A DNA stretch of 64,000 nt from Triglochin maritima (lineage: Eukaryota > Streptophyta > Magnoliopsida > Alismatales > Juncaginaceae), in contig OY821790.1 in the NCBI GenBank assembly GCA_963682175.1, forward strand, positions 136,501 through 200,500, read 5' to 3'. This document shows, in pieces, positions 20,491 through 32,880 of this stretch. The notes under the pieces were generated by a model. It did no database searches and was not told the origin of the DNA. It was given only the letters and a program-made list of their open reading frames with translations. Position 1 is the stretch's first letter, and each line of letters begins with the position of its first letter. Both the position numbers and the translations under genes were made by a program.

Positions 20491-21900
20491 TCGACTGCTA
20501 CATGTCGCTCGTGAATTACTTAAATCGTCTATGTCAATCAATAGAAATGCTCATTTTGTCTCATCTCTTAAAAGAAGAGTTCTCTCTCAGTTTTCCTCAA
20601 TCTATTAGGACCAACACCAAAGAAATGTCTGGCGAACCATTTGAATTAGGTGAATTTTATTTTTTTTGTATGCAAGGCGTCTGCAAAAAAAACCATTGGG
20701 TAGGCGTCTGTTGCAGACGCCCCCCTTTTTTTAATAAAATATTTTAAATTTATACGGTGTGTTATATCAAATTATTTCAGGTTACATTGCAAGATTTCGG
20801 TGGTAACGGGGTGAATTACAGTGAGTTCTTTTGTAATTCAGGAAGTATTTCCAGCATGCGGTTGTAAAATTTCAAATATATTTTATGGCCTCCTATATAG
20901 GCGTAAATAATAATAATAATTGCAACCATCTTAAGCCCAAGTGGGACTAAACTTTTGAAATTTTGCAACCGCATGTTGGAAATACTTCCTAACTTACAAA
21001 AAAAACTCACTGTAATTCACTCTGTCACCACCGAAATTTTGCAACGGAACCTAAAATAATTTGAGATAACACACCGTATAAATTTAAAAAAAATTATTAA
21101 AAAAAAGGGTATCTGCCAAAAAGACCTCCCCAATAGGGAGGCTTGTATGCCAAAAACCCCCATAGGGGGGCATTCTAGCAAGACGACGCCCAATGGGGGA
21201 GACGTCTGACTAAGACGCCCCCTGTGGGGGGGGGGGGGGGGGGGGGGATGAAGAAAACCTCACATTGCAACTCTTAATCACATGTATAAAGGAAAATCTT
21301 AATTCGCATCAAAGAGAGTGGGAAGGCAAGAGAAACAAGGAAAAGAACAAGCACAAACCAGGGAACGTGAAGGAGACCAAAATAAACATCTTCTGGCTTC
21401 CTTTGGAAGAGGAAACAGAGGGTGGTGACTAGATTTTACATGGAATGAGGCATAGGTCTTAAATCTTAATCACCATTTAGAAAATGAGATGTTGGTAAGG
21501 TAATCAATCCTCTGCAACTTTATATCTATAAATAATCATCCCATTTTATGGTATTACTTTTCAAGCTCTCTCGCATCACATGTCGAATGAGGCATAGGTA
21601 TTTTTGTCCTATGCAAAACTAAATCATATCCAAGCCCTGCACTGCACCAAAGGAAACACAAACTGGTTACATGAGGGAGACGTCTGCAAAAAATGTCCCC
21701 CCCATATGTTTTTTAAATTCGCTATGTTCAGGCGGTGCACCAGATATTTCCTTGGTGTTGGCCCTGGTAGAATAAGGAAAATTAAGAGAGAAGTCTTCTT
21801 TTATGAGACAGGACGAAATGAGTATTAATTTTAAGTGAATGAGAAAATGTTAATTGACGCGGGCGATTGAAGTAATTCACGGACGACACATAGTAATACC
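20491..21900. mobile_element. Small palindromic MULE relative inserted in the AIG1 intron
   Basis: The third AIG1 copy (53213-53320) lacks this 1.4 kb. The ends are inverted repeats related to those of the larger MULEs: CTACATGTCGCTCGTGAATTAC at the left, and its diverged inverse at 21855-21895. Inside are an ATG exon (MSGEPFEL, 20625), palindromic GGCGTCT units on both sides (20670-20725, 21105-21225), an inverted duplication of transposase exon 2, and a run of 22 G. No usable ORF, so non-autonomous. Confidence 0.65.
20755..21060. repeat. Inverted repeat of transposase exon 2 start, small MULE
   Basis: 20775-20880 (plus: TTGCAAGATTTCGGTGGTAACGG..., coding LQDFGGNGVNYSEF) is mirrored at 20935-21055 (ending ACCACCGAAATTTTGCAACGG), with about 55 bp between. 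Transcription through it would give a hairpin RNA. Confidence 0.75.
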
Positions 21901-22590
21901 GCAACATTTACTAACCTTACTTCCAAATGAAGCGAATGTTGTACAAATAGTTCAAAAGAATCATTAAGTTGGAGATTAACACACAAATATACCTGCAAAC
22001 CAATGGGCGTATTGGAATCTAAATATTCATTAAAACTTTTTTCCTGTACTCTTAGTTCATCTCCTCATGTGAATACTATAACCAAATGATCCGTGACTTT
22101 CTTCCCAAAAGAAGTTTTCCAGCCAATGAAACATAATATATTCTTCCGCTGAAAACCGAGATCTAATTGAGTAAACAAGAACCAATACATCAATTCCATC
22201 TTTTGCCAATTCAATACATTTAGTCATCTCTTCGACCTGTTTTACTTCTTCTTGTTGCTTCTCCGAGAGATCGAAAAGTCCTACATGTGGGAACATTACA
22301 TGTATATATAAACGTGAATGAAGATGATGAGTTGCTTAAAGTTAAGATTGATTTGCCATTCTAAAGATACTTCAAGTATCATGAAAACGTTTCAATTTAT
22401 TCAAGTTCTATATTAGCTTTGTTATTTGACCATGTTGATATTTTCAAATATTTATAGAATATACCATGCTTAGATAATAGCGCTTAATTAAAGATGCGCT
22501 TGCCTGGAGTGTCAATGACTTCAAAAGTGATTCCAATATTATTAGAAACTTTTGTAGTTTCACAACTCTTTGTCACACCTCTAGCGCCCC
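21901..22590 (-). pseudogene. AIG1-type GTPase relic, 5' exons (G domain), copy 2
   Basis: The minus-strand exon at about 22590-22490 reads GVTKSCET...GITFEVIDTPG, matching the AIG1 G2/G3 region. After an intron, 22284-22060 reads GLFDLSEKQQEEVKQVEEMTKCIELAKDGIDVLVLVYS...RFSAEE, a clear AIG1 signature. It then shows a frameshift and a stop in the FTGGDE box (FTxGDE). The upstream P-loop exon is missing: the copia LTR abuts at 22591. Non-functional relic of an immune-associated GTPase. Confidence 0.75.
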
Positions 22591-24002
22591 CGGACCGCCG
22601 AGGTTTCGGTCGACCGTTCAACATTCGGTCGACCGCTCGTAACAATAAATATTTCACCACAATGTTCGGTCGACCGCTCGTAACAATAAATATTTCATCG
22701 CAATGTTCGGTCGACTGACCGATAGATTCGGTCGACCGTTCCGAACAGACGAAAATTCCCTGTTATCGGTCGAGACGTGTCCGGTCGACCGTGCACGTTC
22801 GGTCGACCGTTTACTGTTAACCGGTCGACCGTTTGTGCACAGTATTGCAGACTTGTCAAATTTCGGTTTAACCCCTACAAAATTTGACATTTCTGGATTA
22901 GTAGTAAATTCATAACTTATGTAACATATTATCCTATATAATGATAAATCATTACACCCCATAATATTTACATTACATATGAATTTAATTTAGATTCTAA
23001 TTATGTTATTAATCATAACATAAGTTTGATTTTGCTTGTTCACCCCATGTGTCATATTTTCTACATGAAACCCGACACATCTTATGAACTCAAAATCCTC
23101 ATTTCTCGTTTCCCAGTTTTGTGGTGTGACCTATGGGAGGATCTAAACTAAGTTGGCAGTGATATTAAGAACTTAATATCACAAGCTATAAGCGGTATCT
23201 AGCTACACATTATAGCTCCCAATTAGTTAGATGTCTTAATTCCACTTGAATCAAAATTCGATCCATTTAGTGATGGAGTGCACCACTTGTGTTCGTCCCT
23301 TGCCTCAAGATATTAAGAATACACACAAAGTAGTATTGTGTCATCTTTGTGTTAGTATTCATTTATTGATCTCCTTAAGCTAGTTATAAATATGTGACTT
23401 AACTCAAATCACATTGTGCACATTATAACTTTGCTTTATCAAGGGGCCCACTAATATCATCACTCAATTAAGAGGGCCAATAATAATCTTTTGACTAACT
23501 ATCTTCTCCAACGAAAGTCATACTTGACCAACCAATACATTTACACTACACTCATCGATAGCTTAAAACATTAGTCTAATCAAGCATTTCTTAAGTGATC
23601 GGATATAAGTCTCATATCAAATGACCAAGGACACAGTAAAATATTAATGACACAGAAACACATTTCTATAATATTTTACTTATTAGGTCTATTCAGTATA
23701 CAAAAGTAATATCTTCCTCTTTTGTGTACCCGTGTTGTCACTCACTTGTAGAGCTACAATGATCTATGACCAACACGACAATCTTAACTTGGTAATTAAT
23801 GTCCAATGTTAATTACCATGATTGCGAATATCTTTTGTTTTATGTAGACCAATATCTTTTAAAGCTCTACAGTTAAGGACCAAGAGCCTCTTCCTTAACA
23901 ATTCTATAAGACGAATAATATAAACAAGGAACAAAATGATTTCGCATTCAATTCATAATAATTGACATTTAAAAGTAAAACTTTTAGAACACATTTCCTT
24001 CA
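22591..24002 (-). repeat. 3' LTR of the copia element, truncated
   Basis: Matches about 30890-32246 closely. The part equivalent to 30185-30890 is missing, and the sequence joins AIG1 DNA at 22590/22591, so one end was lost by deletion and no target duplication can be checked. It contains the CGGTCGACCG repeats at 22600-22835. Confidence 0.8.
22600..22835. repeat. CGGTCGACCG palindrome cluster in copia LTR (left)
   Basis: About nine occurrences of the 10-bp self-complementary CGGTCGACCG (some with one change) within 235 bp, with irregular spacing. A shorter cluster with about seven is at 30890-31080 in the other LTR. Confidence 0.85.
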
Positions 24003-24086
24003 ATCTCCCACTTGTTATTAAAGTTTTCTTTCACATACATACTCAATGTATAAAACAATAATAACTAGGGTAAACCCCATTACATA

Positions 24087-27000
24087 TCAATCATCAAGCC
24101 AATCTACATGGTTCCTCAATCCCATGGACTCGAAATACATTTCGCCCTTGGCTTGGGATAAGGGTTTTGTGAATGGATGAGCTGTCTTGTTGTTGGTGTC
24201 CACCCATAAAAGATTTATTTTGCCTTCGTCGATGAGGTCACACGTCATGAAGTACTTACGATCCATGTACTTCACTTTGTGGTGTGATTTGGGATCCTTG
24301 ATTTGCGAGATAGATGCACTATTGTCGCAAAATAGCTCTATTGGTCCCTCGCTCGAGGGAACTACTCCAAGCTCTTCAAGGAACTTCTTAATCCACACTC
24401 CTTCCTTGCTCGCTTCAGCGACAGCCATTACTTCGGAAGCAGTGGTTGAGTCGGCCGTAGTGCTTTGCTTCCAACTACGCCAACTCACAGCTCCACCATT
24501 CAGAAGGAAGACATATCCTGATTGCGACCTTCTATCGTCTGGATCACTCCTGAAACTCGCATCCGAGTAACATTCAGCTATCAATTCCCTTTGTCCTCCA
24601 TAAACAAGAATCTTATCCTTAGTCCGGTTAAGGTACTTCAGGATATTCTTGACCGCAGTCCAATGCTCAGGACCTGCGTTGGATTGGTGACGACTTGTCA
24701 CGCTTAGAGCATACGTGATATCTGGTCTTGTGCAAGTCATCGCGTACGTGATCGACCCAATTGCCGAAGCATAAGGGACATCCTTCATGTACTCTAAGTC
24801 CTTACGTGATTGAGCACGTTGAGACTTCTTGAGTTGCACACCCATACTCATTGGCACACTGCCCTTTTTGGAGTTGTTCATCATGAACCTTTCCAAGACC
24901 TTGTCAATGTATGTACGTTGACTTAGGCCAATGAGTCTACGGGATCTATCTCGGTATATCTTGATTCCCAAGTGTATTGAGCCTCACCCATATCTTTCAT
25001 TGAAAATGCAGATTTCAATGAACTCCTCGTTTGCTCAAGCAAATGAATATGATTGCCCATGAGCAATATGTCATCGACATATAAGATTAGGAATACTACA
25101 TGGCTCCCACTAACCTTCTTGTATATGCAAGGTTCTTCCTTACTTTGAATGAAGTGAAGCTTCTTCACTTCCTCGTCAAAGCGTTTGTTCCAACTCCTTG
25201 ATGCTTGCTTCAATCCATAAATGGATCTTTGAAGCTTGCATACCTTCTCGCTATTCTTTGGATCTTCAAAACCTTGAGGTTGTACCATGTACACATCCTC
25301 CTCCAAGTTCCCATTAAGAAATGCCATTTTGACATCCATTTGCCATATTTCATAATCATGAAATGCGGCAATAGCGAGCATAATCCGAATAGACTTGAAC
25401 ATGGCAACCGGTGAAAAAGTTTCATCATAGTCAATTCCTTGAATTTGAGTGAAACCCTTCGCTACAAGCCTTGCTTTGTAGGTTGTTAAGTTCCCATCCA
25501 TGTCTATCTTCCTCTTAAAAACCCATTTATTTTGAATGACCTTTTTCCCTTGAGGAAGGTCAACCAAGTCCCATACTTGATTATCATACATGGATTCAAT
25601 TTCGGATTCCATGGCTTTAAGTCATAGTTTGGAGTCTTCCCTTTCCATTGCTTCTTGGAAGGTCAAAGGATCATTGGTATCTAATACCATGATTTCATGA
25701 AGTCCCAGATACAAGTCGGGTTTCTTCCTTTCCCTTGTTGACCTTCTTAGTTCTTTTGGTTCTTCTCGTACCTCTCGAGCTTCTTCCACAATTTCTTGAG
25801 GAGTGGGTTCACGTTCAACTCTTGAACGTACACTTGGTGGGGATGATTGAGATTCTCTCACAATTTCTTGTGATGGTCTCTCGCTCACGCTCCCACTAAC
25901 AAAAGGAATCTCGGTTGGACCTTCATGATCTTGAATGTCATCATTCATGTCATGATCTTGTAGAGTATCTTGAGTTTCCTCAAGCACAACCCTACTCCCA
26001 CTACTTTTTACTCTTTCTAGAAATTCCTTTTCCAGAAATGTGGCATCCCTCTCTACAATCACTCGATTGGCGGTGATATGCCAAAAGTAGTATCCTCTTG
26101 TCTCACGAGGATAACCAATAAAGAAACACTTATCCGCTTTTGGTTGAAGTTTGGTTGACATCAATTTCTTGACGTAAGCCTCACAACCCCAAATCTTGAG
26201 AAAATTGAGCTTAGGTGTTTTACCACTCTAAAGCTCATAAGGAGTTTTCTCCACGGATTTGGATGGAACATTATTTAGTGTGTAAGCCGCAGTTTGTAGT
26301 GCATAACTCCAAAAGTAAAGAGGTAATTCCGCATGACTCATTAGGGGTGCACATGGGTTGGGTTCAACCCGAAACCCAACCCGAACCCGACTGGTGGGGT
26401 CGGGTTGGGTCGGGTTGGGGAGGGGTTCGGGTCGGGTCGGGTTGGGAAAATCAAAAACCCGAATTTTCGGGTCAGGTTCGGGTTGAGGGGGTCGGGTTGA
26501 CCCAACCCAACCCGAACCCGATTTTTATTTTTATTTTTTTATTTTTATTTTTTCCCAAATAAACCGGTCGACCGAACATCACTCGGTCGACCGTTTCCAA
26601 CCCGAAAATTTCGGGTGTTCAAGCCACCGGTCGACCGTTTAAGCACCGATCGACCGAACCCGACCAAGTTTGGGAGAAAATTTCCGAATTCGGGTTCAAC
26701 CCGATCCAACCCGACCCAACCCAAAAATTTCGGGTCGGGTTGGGTTGAACCTAAACCGGTTCGGGTTCGGGTTGGGTTGGGTTTTTTCCCAACCCGAAAA
26801 TTTTGGGTTGGGTCAGGTTGAGGCCCAAACCCGACCCATGTGCACCCCTATGACTCATCATTGACCGAACCATGTCGAGCAATGTCCTATTCCTCCTTTC
26901 GGATACCCCATTCCACTGAGGTGTACCGGGATGGGTGAGTTGAGGTACAATACCAAACTCCTTTAGGTGTGAGTCAAATTCGGCACTTAAGTACTCACCT

Positions 27001-28715
27001 CCACGATCCGTTCGTAGAGACTTGATTTTCTTGTCGAGTTGGTTCTCTACTTCATTCTTGAATTCTTTGAACTTGTCGAAGGATTCACTTTTGTTTCTCA
27101 TTAGATAAACATAGCCATAACGACTATAATCATCCGTGAACGTAATGAAGTTCCTGAAACCATCTCGTGCACTAATACTCATTGGACCACATACATCGGA
27201 ATGTATCAAATCCAACAAGCCACTCGCCCTTGGGCCTTTCTTCTTGAAAGGCTTTTTGGTCATTTTTCCCATTAGACATGGATGACATGTCTCTAATGAT
27301 TTAAAATCAAGTAGACCAAGATGGTTAGCTTCTTGCAATTTCTTGATACGCTTTTCATTTATGTGACCAAGACGATAGTGCCACAAGAGAGTATCATTCT
27401 CGTGAGTGATCTTAAGTCTTTTGTTATTGATATTAAAGATTTGTTTATTATTCAATTCAAGCAAATAGAGACCATTCCTTATGAACGCATTTGCATAGAA
27501 AACACCATTCTTCGATATAGACAAACAAGAATTTGAAATATTTATATTAAAATTATCCATATCCAAACATGATACAGAAATAATATTCTTGCTAATCGAA
27601 GGCACATAATAAACATTCTTTAGACATAAATTTAAACCACTACATAATTGAAGCACCACAGAACCTTGTGCAACCGCAGAAACGTTCGCACCATTTCCGA
27701 CCTTCAATTCTATCTCGTTCCGCACGAGTTCCTTCCTATCCTTGAGTAGCTGCACATTAGAAACTATGTGAGCACAAGATCCGGTATCAAATACCCAATC
27801 CTGGACAGAGGTGGCTAAATTTATTTCAATAACAAATATACCTTTGGCCTTTTTGGGGCACCGATGTTCAATCACTCCGTTGTCAAGGTCTTCCTTGTAC
27901 TTGGGGCAATTTGGTCGGATGTGTCCTTTTTCACCGCAGTGAAAGCACTCCGTATTGGGAGTTGGAGATTTCTGAGATTTCCCCATCGAGGCACTCTTAT
28001 GAGCACCTCCTACTCCCTTGCTCTTTATTGAACCACTTTTGGTAGATTTGCCCTTTCCTTTACCAATCTTATGGCCCCTCCCATGGACGGCAAGGACTTG
28101 CTTGTCCCTACCCTTGCTCGTGTCAACTTCAGCAGTTTTGAGAGCGTTGTGCAGTTCCTCAAGACTCACCCATTTTTCACGCACGTGATAGTGCATCACA
28201 AAGTCCTTAAAGGACGGGGCTAGAGAGCCAAGAATCATATCTTCAGAAATGTCCTCAGGCATTGGTGAAGAGAGTTTTGCCAACGTCTCAAGGTATCCTT
28301 GCATCGTGAGAAAATGCATAGATACCGATGTTCCCTCCGCCATATAGCACCTTGTGAGTGCGATGGTGGTCTTATAGCGCTCCTTTCGGGCACTATCCAT
28401 GAACATCTTAGATAAAGCCTCCATGGTCTTCTTAGGTTTTGAATCCAAGTATTTCGCTTGAAGCGAGTCACCCATGGATGCTAGCATAAGACCGTGAACT
28501 TGGTTCTCATGGTCTTCCCACTTGGCTTTAGCCTCTTTCTCTTCATCGGTTAATCTCTCATTCCATTTTGGGATTGGACCTTCCAAAATGTGAGACAGTT
28601 TCTCAAACTTTAACACGATGTTGAGTTTGAGTTGCCAACTAATGAAGTTTGAGCCATCTTTTGCTAAAGGGTGTTTTTCTATCATGGATTGTACGATAGG
28701 TTGGATGTTTGACAT
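24087..28715 (-). pseudogene. Copia gag-pol polyprotein, disrupted
   Basis: The start MSNIQPIVQ is at 28715. Gag is followed by a CCHC knuckle (CFHCGEKGHIRPNC), protease (WVFDTGSCAHI), the integrase HHCC region (HYRLGHINEKR...CHPCLMGK) and DDE core (HSDVCGPM, SLRTDRGGEY, NGVSERRNRT). The MITE then interrupts at 26342-26850. The frame resumes (FWSYALQTAAYTLN), has a stop at about 26228, runs through CFFIGYPRETRGYYF, has another stop near 25620, then the reverse transcriptase with FLILYVDDILLMGN. A frameshift near 24960 leads into RNase H (CYSDASF, CDNSASI). At the usual ADSTTEAEY site it reads ADSTTASEV. Not functional. Confidence 0.85.
26342..26850. mobile_element. hAT-type MITE rich in GGGTTGGG/CCCAACCC, in the copia integrase
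   Basis: Termini TAGGGGTGCACATGG and CCATGTGCACCCCTA are perfect inverted repeats. The flanks are an exact 8-bp duplication TGACTCAT (26334-26341 and 26851-26858). An 8-bp duplication and TAGGGGTG ends are typical of plant hAT elements. The interior is built of GGGTTGGGTCGGG-like runs and contains four copies of the CGGTCGACCG motif at 26563-26660. No coding capacity. Confidence 0.9.
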
Positions 28716-30160
28716 TTTTCTACAAAATAAATCATACAGGATTTTAATGCCAATTTTATGTTTATTATACATACATACAAATGTAAATGCTGCAAATAAA
28801 AATTTTGCCCATAAATGCAACAATCCAAGATCCCATTAATTGTAACATAGATTAGCTAAGGGCTGTCGAATACATTACAATATCAAGGTAAGAAAAACAT
28901 TTTCTAATCACAACCTTTTTGAACTTTAGCAATATTAGCATCTTCAAACTCTTGTGATTCTTGTCGTTTTAATTATGAGGGAATATGACCTATCCTCGTA
29001 AGAAAAACTTTTTCCCAAAACCGAGCGAGGGCTCTAGGTGATGTTAAGAAAACTTATTTTCATTTGATACGAGATACGTTTATCCATTGTATTCACAACT
29101 AAACATACTTGGGGTTCACTAGGGTGAAACGTACCTCATACATTTAATCGTGGCACAACAACAGACAACCATTATATCTCCCACTATTCCCAAAGATGGA
29201 GGGAGCTATCTCCCGCTAAGGGCGAGCAGAGTATCTCTCAATCAATGGCTGCTAGTGGATGAAATAAGAAGGAAATTATTCTTAATTTTTGTTGGACAAT
29301 TTCATATATTAACATGTGATTCTGAATTTTAGGTTATCATGCATATTATCATTCATACACATCCTAAAATTCAACACATTCATCACATGCATAGCAAGAT
29401 TATCAAAACATAAATTAAATCATTCACACAATCCACATCGTGTGAGTTTTCTTGATCCTCGATCGATGCGCTATAGCGGCGACTTCCTCTTGCACCGGAG
29501 ATGTAGATTTTACAGAAAATAAACATGCTCCTCACATTCGATAAAAACCGACTAGTGCAAGTCCTATGTAAAACCTCTCAAATGCAATGCAATTATCTAA
29601 AAGATAGAAAGAGAGAATTTGGCTTTTACATACAAATAAGCCCCTGTATAATATTAATTACATACATTCATAGTTGCTGATTTGGAACATATAAACTCAC
29701 AATTCCTGCAAGAACAACTTGAGCAACGCATACACGCATGTCCAATCCAAACTATTTAATCTAGATTATCAAGCATCTAAAATCAAACAATTCTCGAAAA
29801 ATCATTTGAAATCAATTAAAATGATTTTCATGCATCCATAGTTCAAAATTAATTATTTTGCTGTTCATCCAATTTCCAAAAGGAAAGATGAACATTAGTC
29901 CTTTTCGGTTTTGTTGATTCCTTTATAAAATAATCATTTAAAATAAAACGAAAATTCTATAAATTAGACAAATATCTAAATTCCAATTCTAACAATCATG
30001 TGTGATGTTTTAAACAAATAAAACCATCAAAACGAATTTATTAGAATTTTATCAACAAAACATCGAAAAACTCGAAAAAGACATAAAACCGAATTGTTTT
30101 GATTCTAGATGGTAGTCTAAATTGATTTTATAGTTTAAATCAAAGATAATATGAATCAAA
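28716..30160 (-). other. Copia 5' leader, non-coding
   Basis: Between the primer site and the gag start. AT-rich, stops in every frame; short open frames here have no recognisable domain. Confidence 0.6.
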
Positions 30161-30173
30161 AGCTCTGATACCA
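30161..30173 (-). other. Primer binding site of the copia element
   Basis: The minus strand reads TGGTATCAGAGCT, the standard plant copia site complementary to initiator methionine tRNA. It lies about 11 bases inside the LTR end at 30185. Confidence 0.85.
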
Positions 30174-30184
30174 CTTTTCGATTT

Positions 30185-32246
30185 TGTGCCCTATAGTATG
30201 TATATATTTTCGAAATTTTATAAACATACAGGATCGTAGTATTCATATTTTCTTCGATTTTCATATAGACATGTATTTGTTTATCCTAATTGTTTAACAT
30301 GCATTAAAATAAACAAACAATTGTTAAGAGGATCATACCTAGAGGTTCTCTAAAACCACTCGAAGATCCGGAGTTGCGTTGACGGTTGAATCGCCCGGTG
30401 GATTGCCTCCGAGTATTCACCAAACTCTAAACGAGATTGGAAAGAGAAGAGCTAGCCTCTCAATCTCCAATATGGTTTAGAATCTAATTACTAACCCCTC
30501 TTTAGTTCCCTTGAGAAGATGATCTCTTAAAAACTAAAACTAAACTTAAGAATTAAGGAAATTTCGTGGAGAATTATGGAGAGAGTTTTTGCATGAGAAA
30601 AAACAATGAATAAAATTAATGAGGTAATGAGATAAACTTGTATTTATAAGTTCTCTCCAAATTACCTATTCATGTGCAACCTCTTGCCCATTATGTAACC
30701 ATCCATTATGTGCATGAGAAAAAACAATGAATAAAATTAATGAGGTAATGAGATAAACTTGGTAATGAGATAATCTAACCATCCATTATTTACTAATAAA
30801 TAATCTCAGCCACGAATTAAATCAATTATGGATCAATTCAATGCATGATCTAATTAATTCTTAAATTAATTCTGCATAAAACCGTCTGGACCGGTCGACC
30901 GCTCGAACCAAGTTTCGGTCGACCGTTCAACAATCGGTCGACCACACGTTACAATAAATATTTCATCGCAATGTTCGGTCGACCGACCAATAGATTCGGT
31001 CGACCGTTCCGAACATACGAAAATTCCCTGTTATCGGTCGAGACGTGTCCGGTCGACCGTGCACGTTCGGTCGACCGTTTGTGCAAGTATTGCAGACTTG
31101 TCAAATTTTGGTTTAACCCCTACAAAATTTGACATTTCGGGATTAGTAGTAAATTCATAACTTGTGTAACATATTATCCTATGTAATGATAAATCATTGC
31201 ACCCCATAATATTTACATCACATATGAATTTAATTTAGATTCTAATTATGTTATTAATCATAACATAAGTTTGATTTTGCTTGTTCACCCCATGTGTCAT
31301 ATTTTCTACATGAAACCCGACACATCTTATGAACTCAAAATCCCCATTTCTCGTTTCCCATTTTGTGGTGTGACATATGGGAGGATCTAAACTAAGTAGG
31401 CAGTGATATTAAGAACTTAATATCACAAGCTATAAGCGGTATCTAGCTACACATTATAGCTCCCAATTAGTTAGATGTCTTAATTCCACTTGAATCAAAA
31501 CCCGATCCATTTAGTGATGGAGTGCACCACTTGTGTCCGTCCCTTGCCTCATGATATTAAGAATACACACAAAGTAGTATTGTGTCATCTTTGTGTTAGT
31601 ATTCATTTCTTGATCTCTTTAAGCTAGTTATAAATATGTGACTTAACTCAAATCACATTGTGCACATTATAACTTTGCTTTATCAAGGGGCCCACTAATA
31701 TCATCACCCAATTAAGAGGGGAAATGATAATCTTTTGACTAACTATCTTCTCCAATGAAAGTCATACTTGACCAACCAATGCCTTTACACTACACTCATC
31801 GATAGCTTAAAACATTAGTCTAATCAAGCATTTCTTAAGTGATCGGATATAAGTCTCATATCAAAGGACCAATGACACAGTAAAATATTAATGACACAGA
31901 AACACATTTCTATAATATTTTACTTATTAGGTCTATTCAGTATACAAAAGTAATATCTTCCTCTTTTGTGTACCCGTGTTGTCACTCACTTGTAGAGCTA
32001 CAATGATCAATGACCAACACGACAATCTTAACTTGGTAATTAATGTCCAATGTTAATTACCATGATTGTGAATATCTTTTGTTTTATGTAAACTAATATC
32101 TTTTAAGGCTCTACGGTTAAGGACCAAGAGCCTCTTCCTTAACACTTCTAAAAGACGAATAACATAAACAAAGAACAAAATGATTTCTCATTCAATTCAT
32201 AATAATTGACATTTAAAAGTAAAACTTTTAGAACACATTCCCTTCA
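30185..32246 (-). repeat. 5' LTR of the copia element
   Basis: 2062 bp, TGTGCCCTATAG ... ACATTCCCTTCA. On the minus strand a TATA box (TATAAATA) is present near 30645-30655. A 50-bp piece around ATGAGAAAAAACAATGAATAAAATTAATG is duplicated at 30592-30640 and 30713-30755. CGGTCGACCG copies lie at 30890-31080. Confidence 0.8.
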
Positions 32247-32382
32247 ATAAAAATAATATTAATTCGAATAAACAATTATTGTTATATAATATTGTGTCGG
32301 CAAAATTTAAAATTCAAAGTCTTCGTAATATACAAGTCAATTGCAAACGAAAGGGACTCTACGATGTGATAGAACTTCAACC
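32247..32382 (-). repeat. Left remnant of the 355-bp repeat array
   Basis: Inverted partial unit (complement of the TATCACATCGTAGAGTCCCTT... consensus), continuous with 37247 onward once the CACTA element is removed. The junction with the copia LTR at 32246 shows that the copia element also lies in or against this array. Confidence 0.65.
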
Positions 32383-32399
32383 AATCACTGCTGGAAAAA

Positions 32400-32880
32400 A
32401 ATGGCTTCGACGTCGGACATTAAGGGGGTACAACGTTGGGTTGACCTCTTTCAATGACCGATGTGGTAAGTTGGAGACGTTATACAAGGGTACACTTTCA
32501 TGTCGGTCGTGACAACCGATGTTATAGTGTCCACTATCACGTCAGTCGTAGTTTGAATCTTACTGAGGTGGTAGATAGAAATGCTAGTGGGTCTCGTCAA
32601 TTTATTTATAAATAATTCATATCCTTCCATGTCAGCTATTTTGTAATCGACGTGGTAGTATGACCCCTATCGCATCGGACAACAAGCACACCAACATGAT
32701 AGGCTAGTACACCACGTCAGAATTAGAACAACCAATGTCGTAGGGTCGTTAATAAAAATAAAATAAAAATAAAAGAAATATTCTACCACGTCGGTGGTTT
32801 TGACAACCGACGTGCTAGAGTGTCTACAATGTTGGTTCTGCATAAAGGCCGACGTTGTAGGATATTTCTTTTGATTTTTT
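32400..32880. repeat. Subterminal ACGTCGG motif cluster, left end of CACTA
   Basis: More than ten degenerate copies of the core (A)CGTCGG or (C)CGACGTGGTA in both orientations. The matching cluster is at 36880-37235. Confidence 0.75.

Larger units (their letters stand above)
22591..32246 (-). mobile_element. Ty1/copia retrotransposon (Angela/Tork-like), degraded
   Basis: Minus orientation: 5' LTR 32246-30185, primer site 30173-30161 (TGGTATCAGAGCT, initiator-Met tRNA type), leader, gag-pol 28715-24087, polypurine tract (complement ATCTCCCACTTGT at 24003-24015) and 3' LTR from 24002 truncated at 22591. Stops, a frameshift and a MITE disrupt pol. The lineage guess rests on the integrase text (LLDLIHSDVCGPM, GTPQWNGVSERRNRTLLDMVRSMM) and LTRs of about 2 kb. 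Confidence 0.85.

Noticed and set aside
22057..22590. Intact AIG1 immune GTPase gene
   Set aside because: Clear AIG1 motifs are present, but the P-loop exon is missing, a stop/frameshift is in the FTGGDE region, and the locus is cut by three transposons.
22654..22962. ORFs in the copia LTR
   Set aside because: They consist of translated CGGTCGACCG repeats (GRPTDRF-type) and have no homologous domain.
32279..32512. ORF spanning the left end of the CACTA element
   Set aside because: It runs across the transposon border at 32386, so it is a chance frame.
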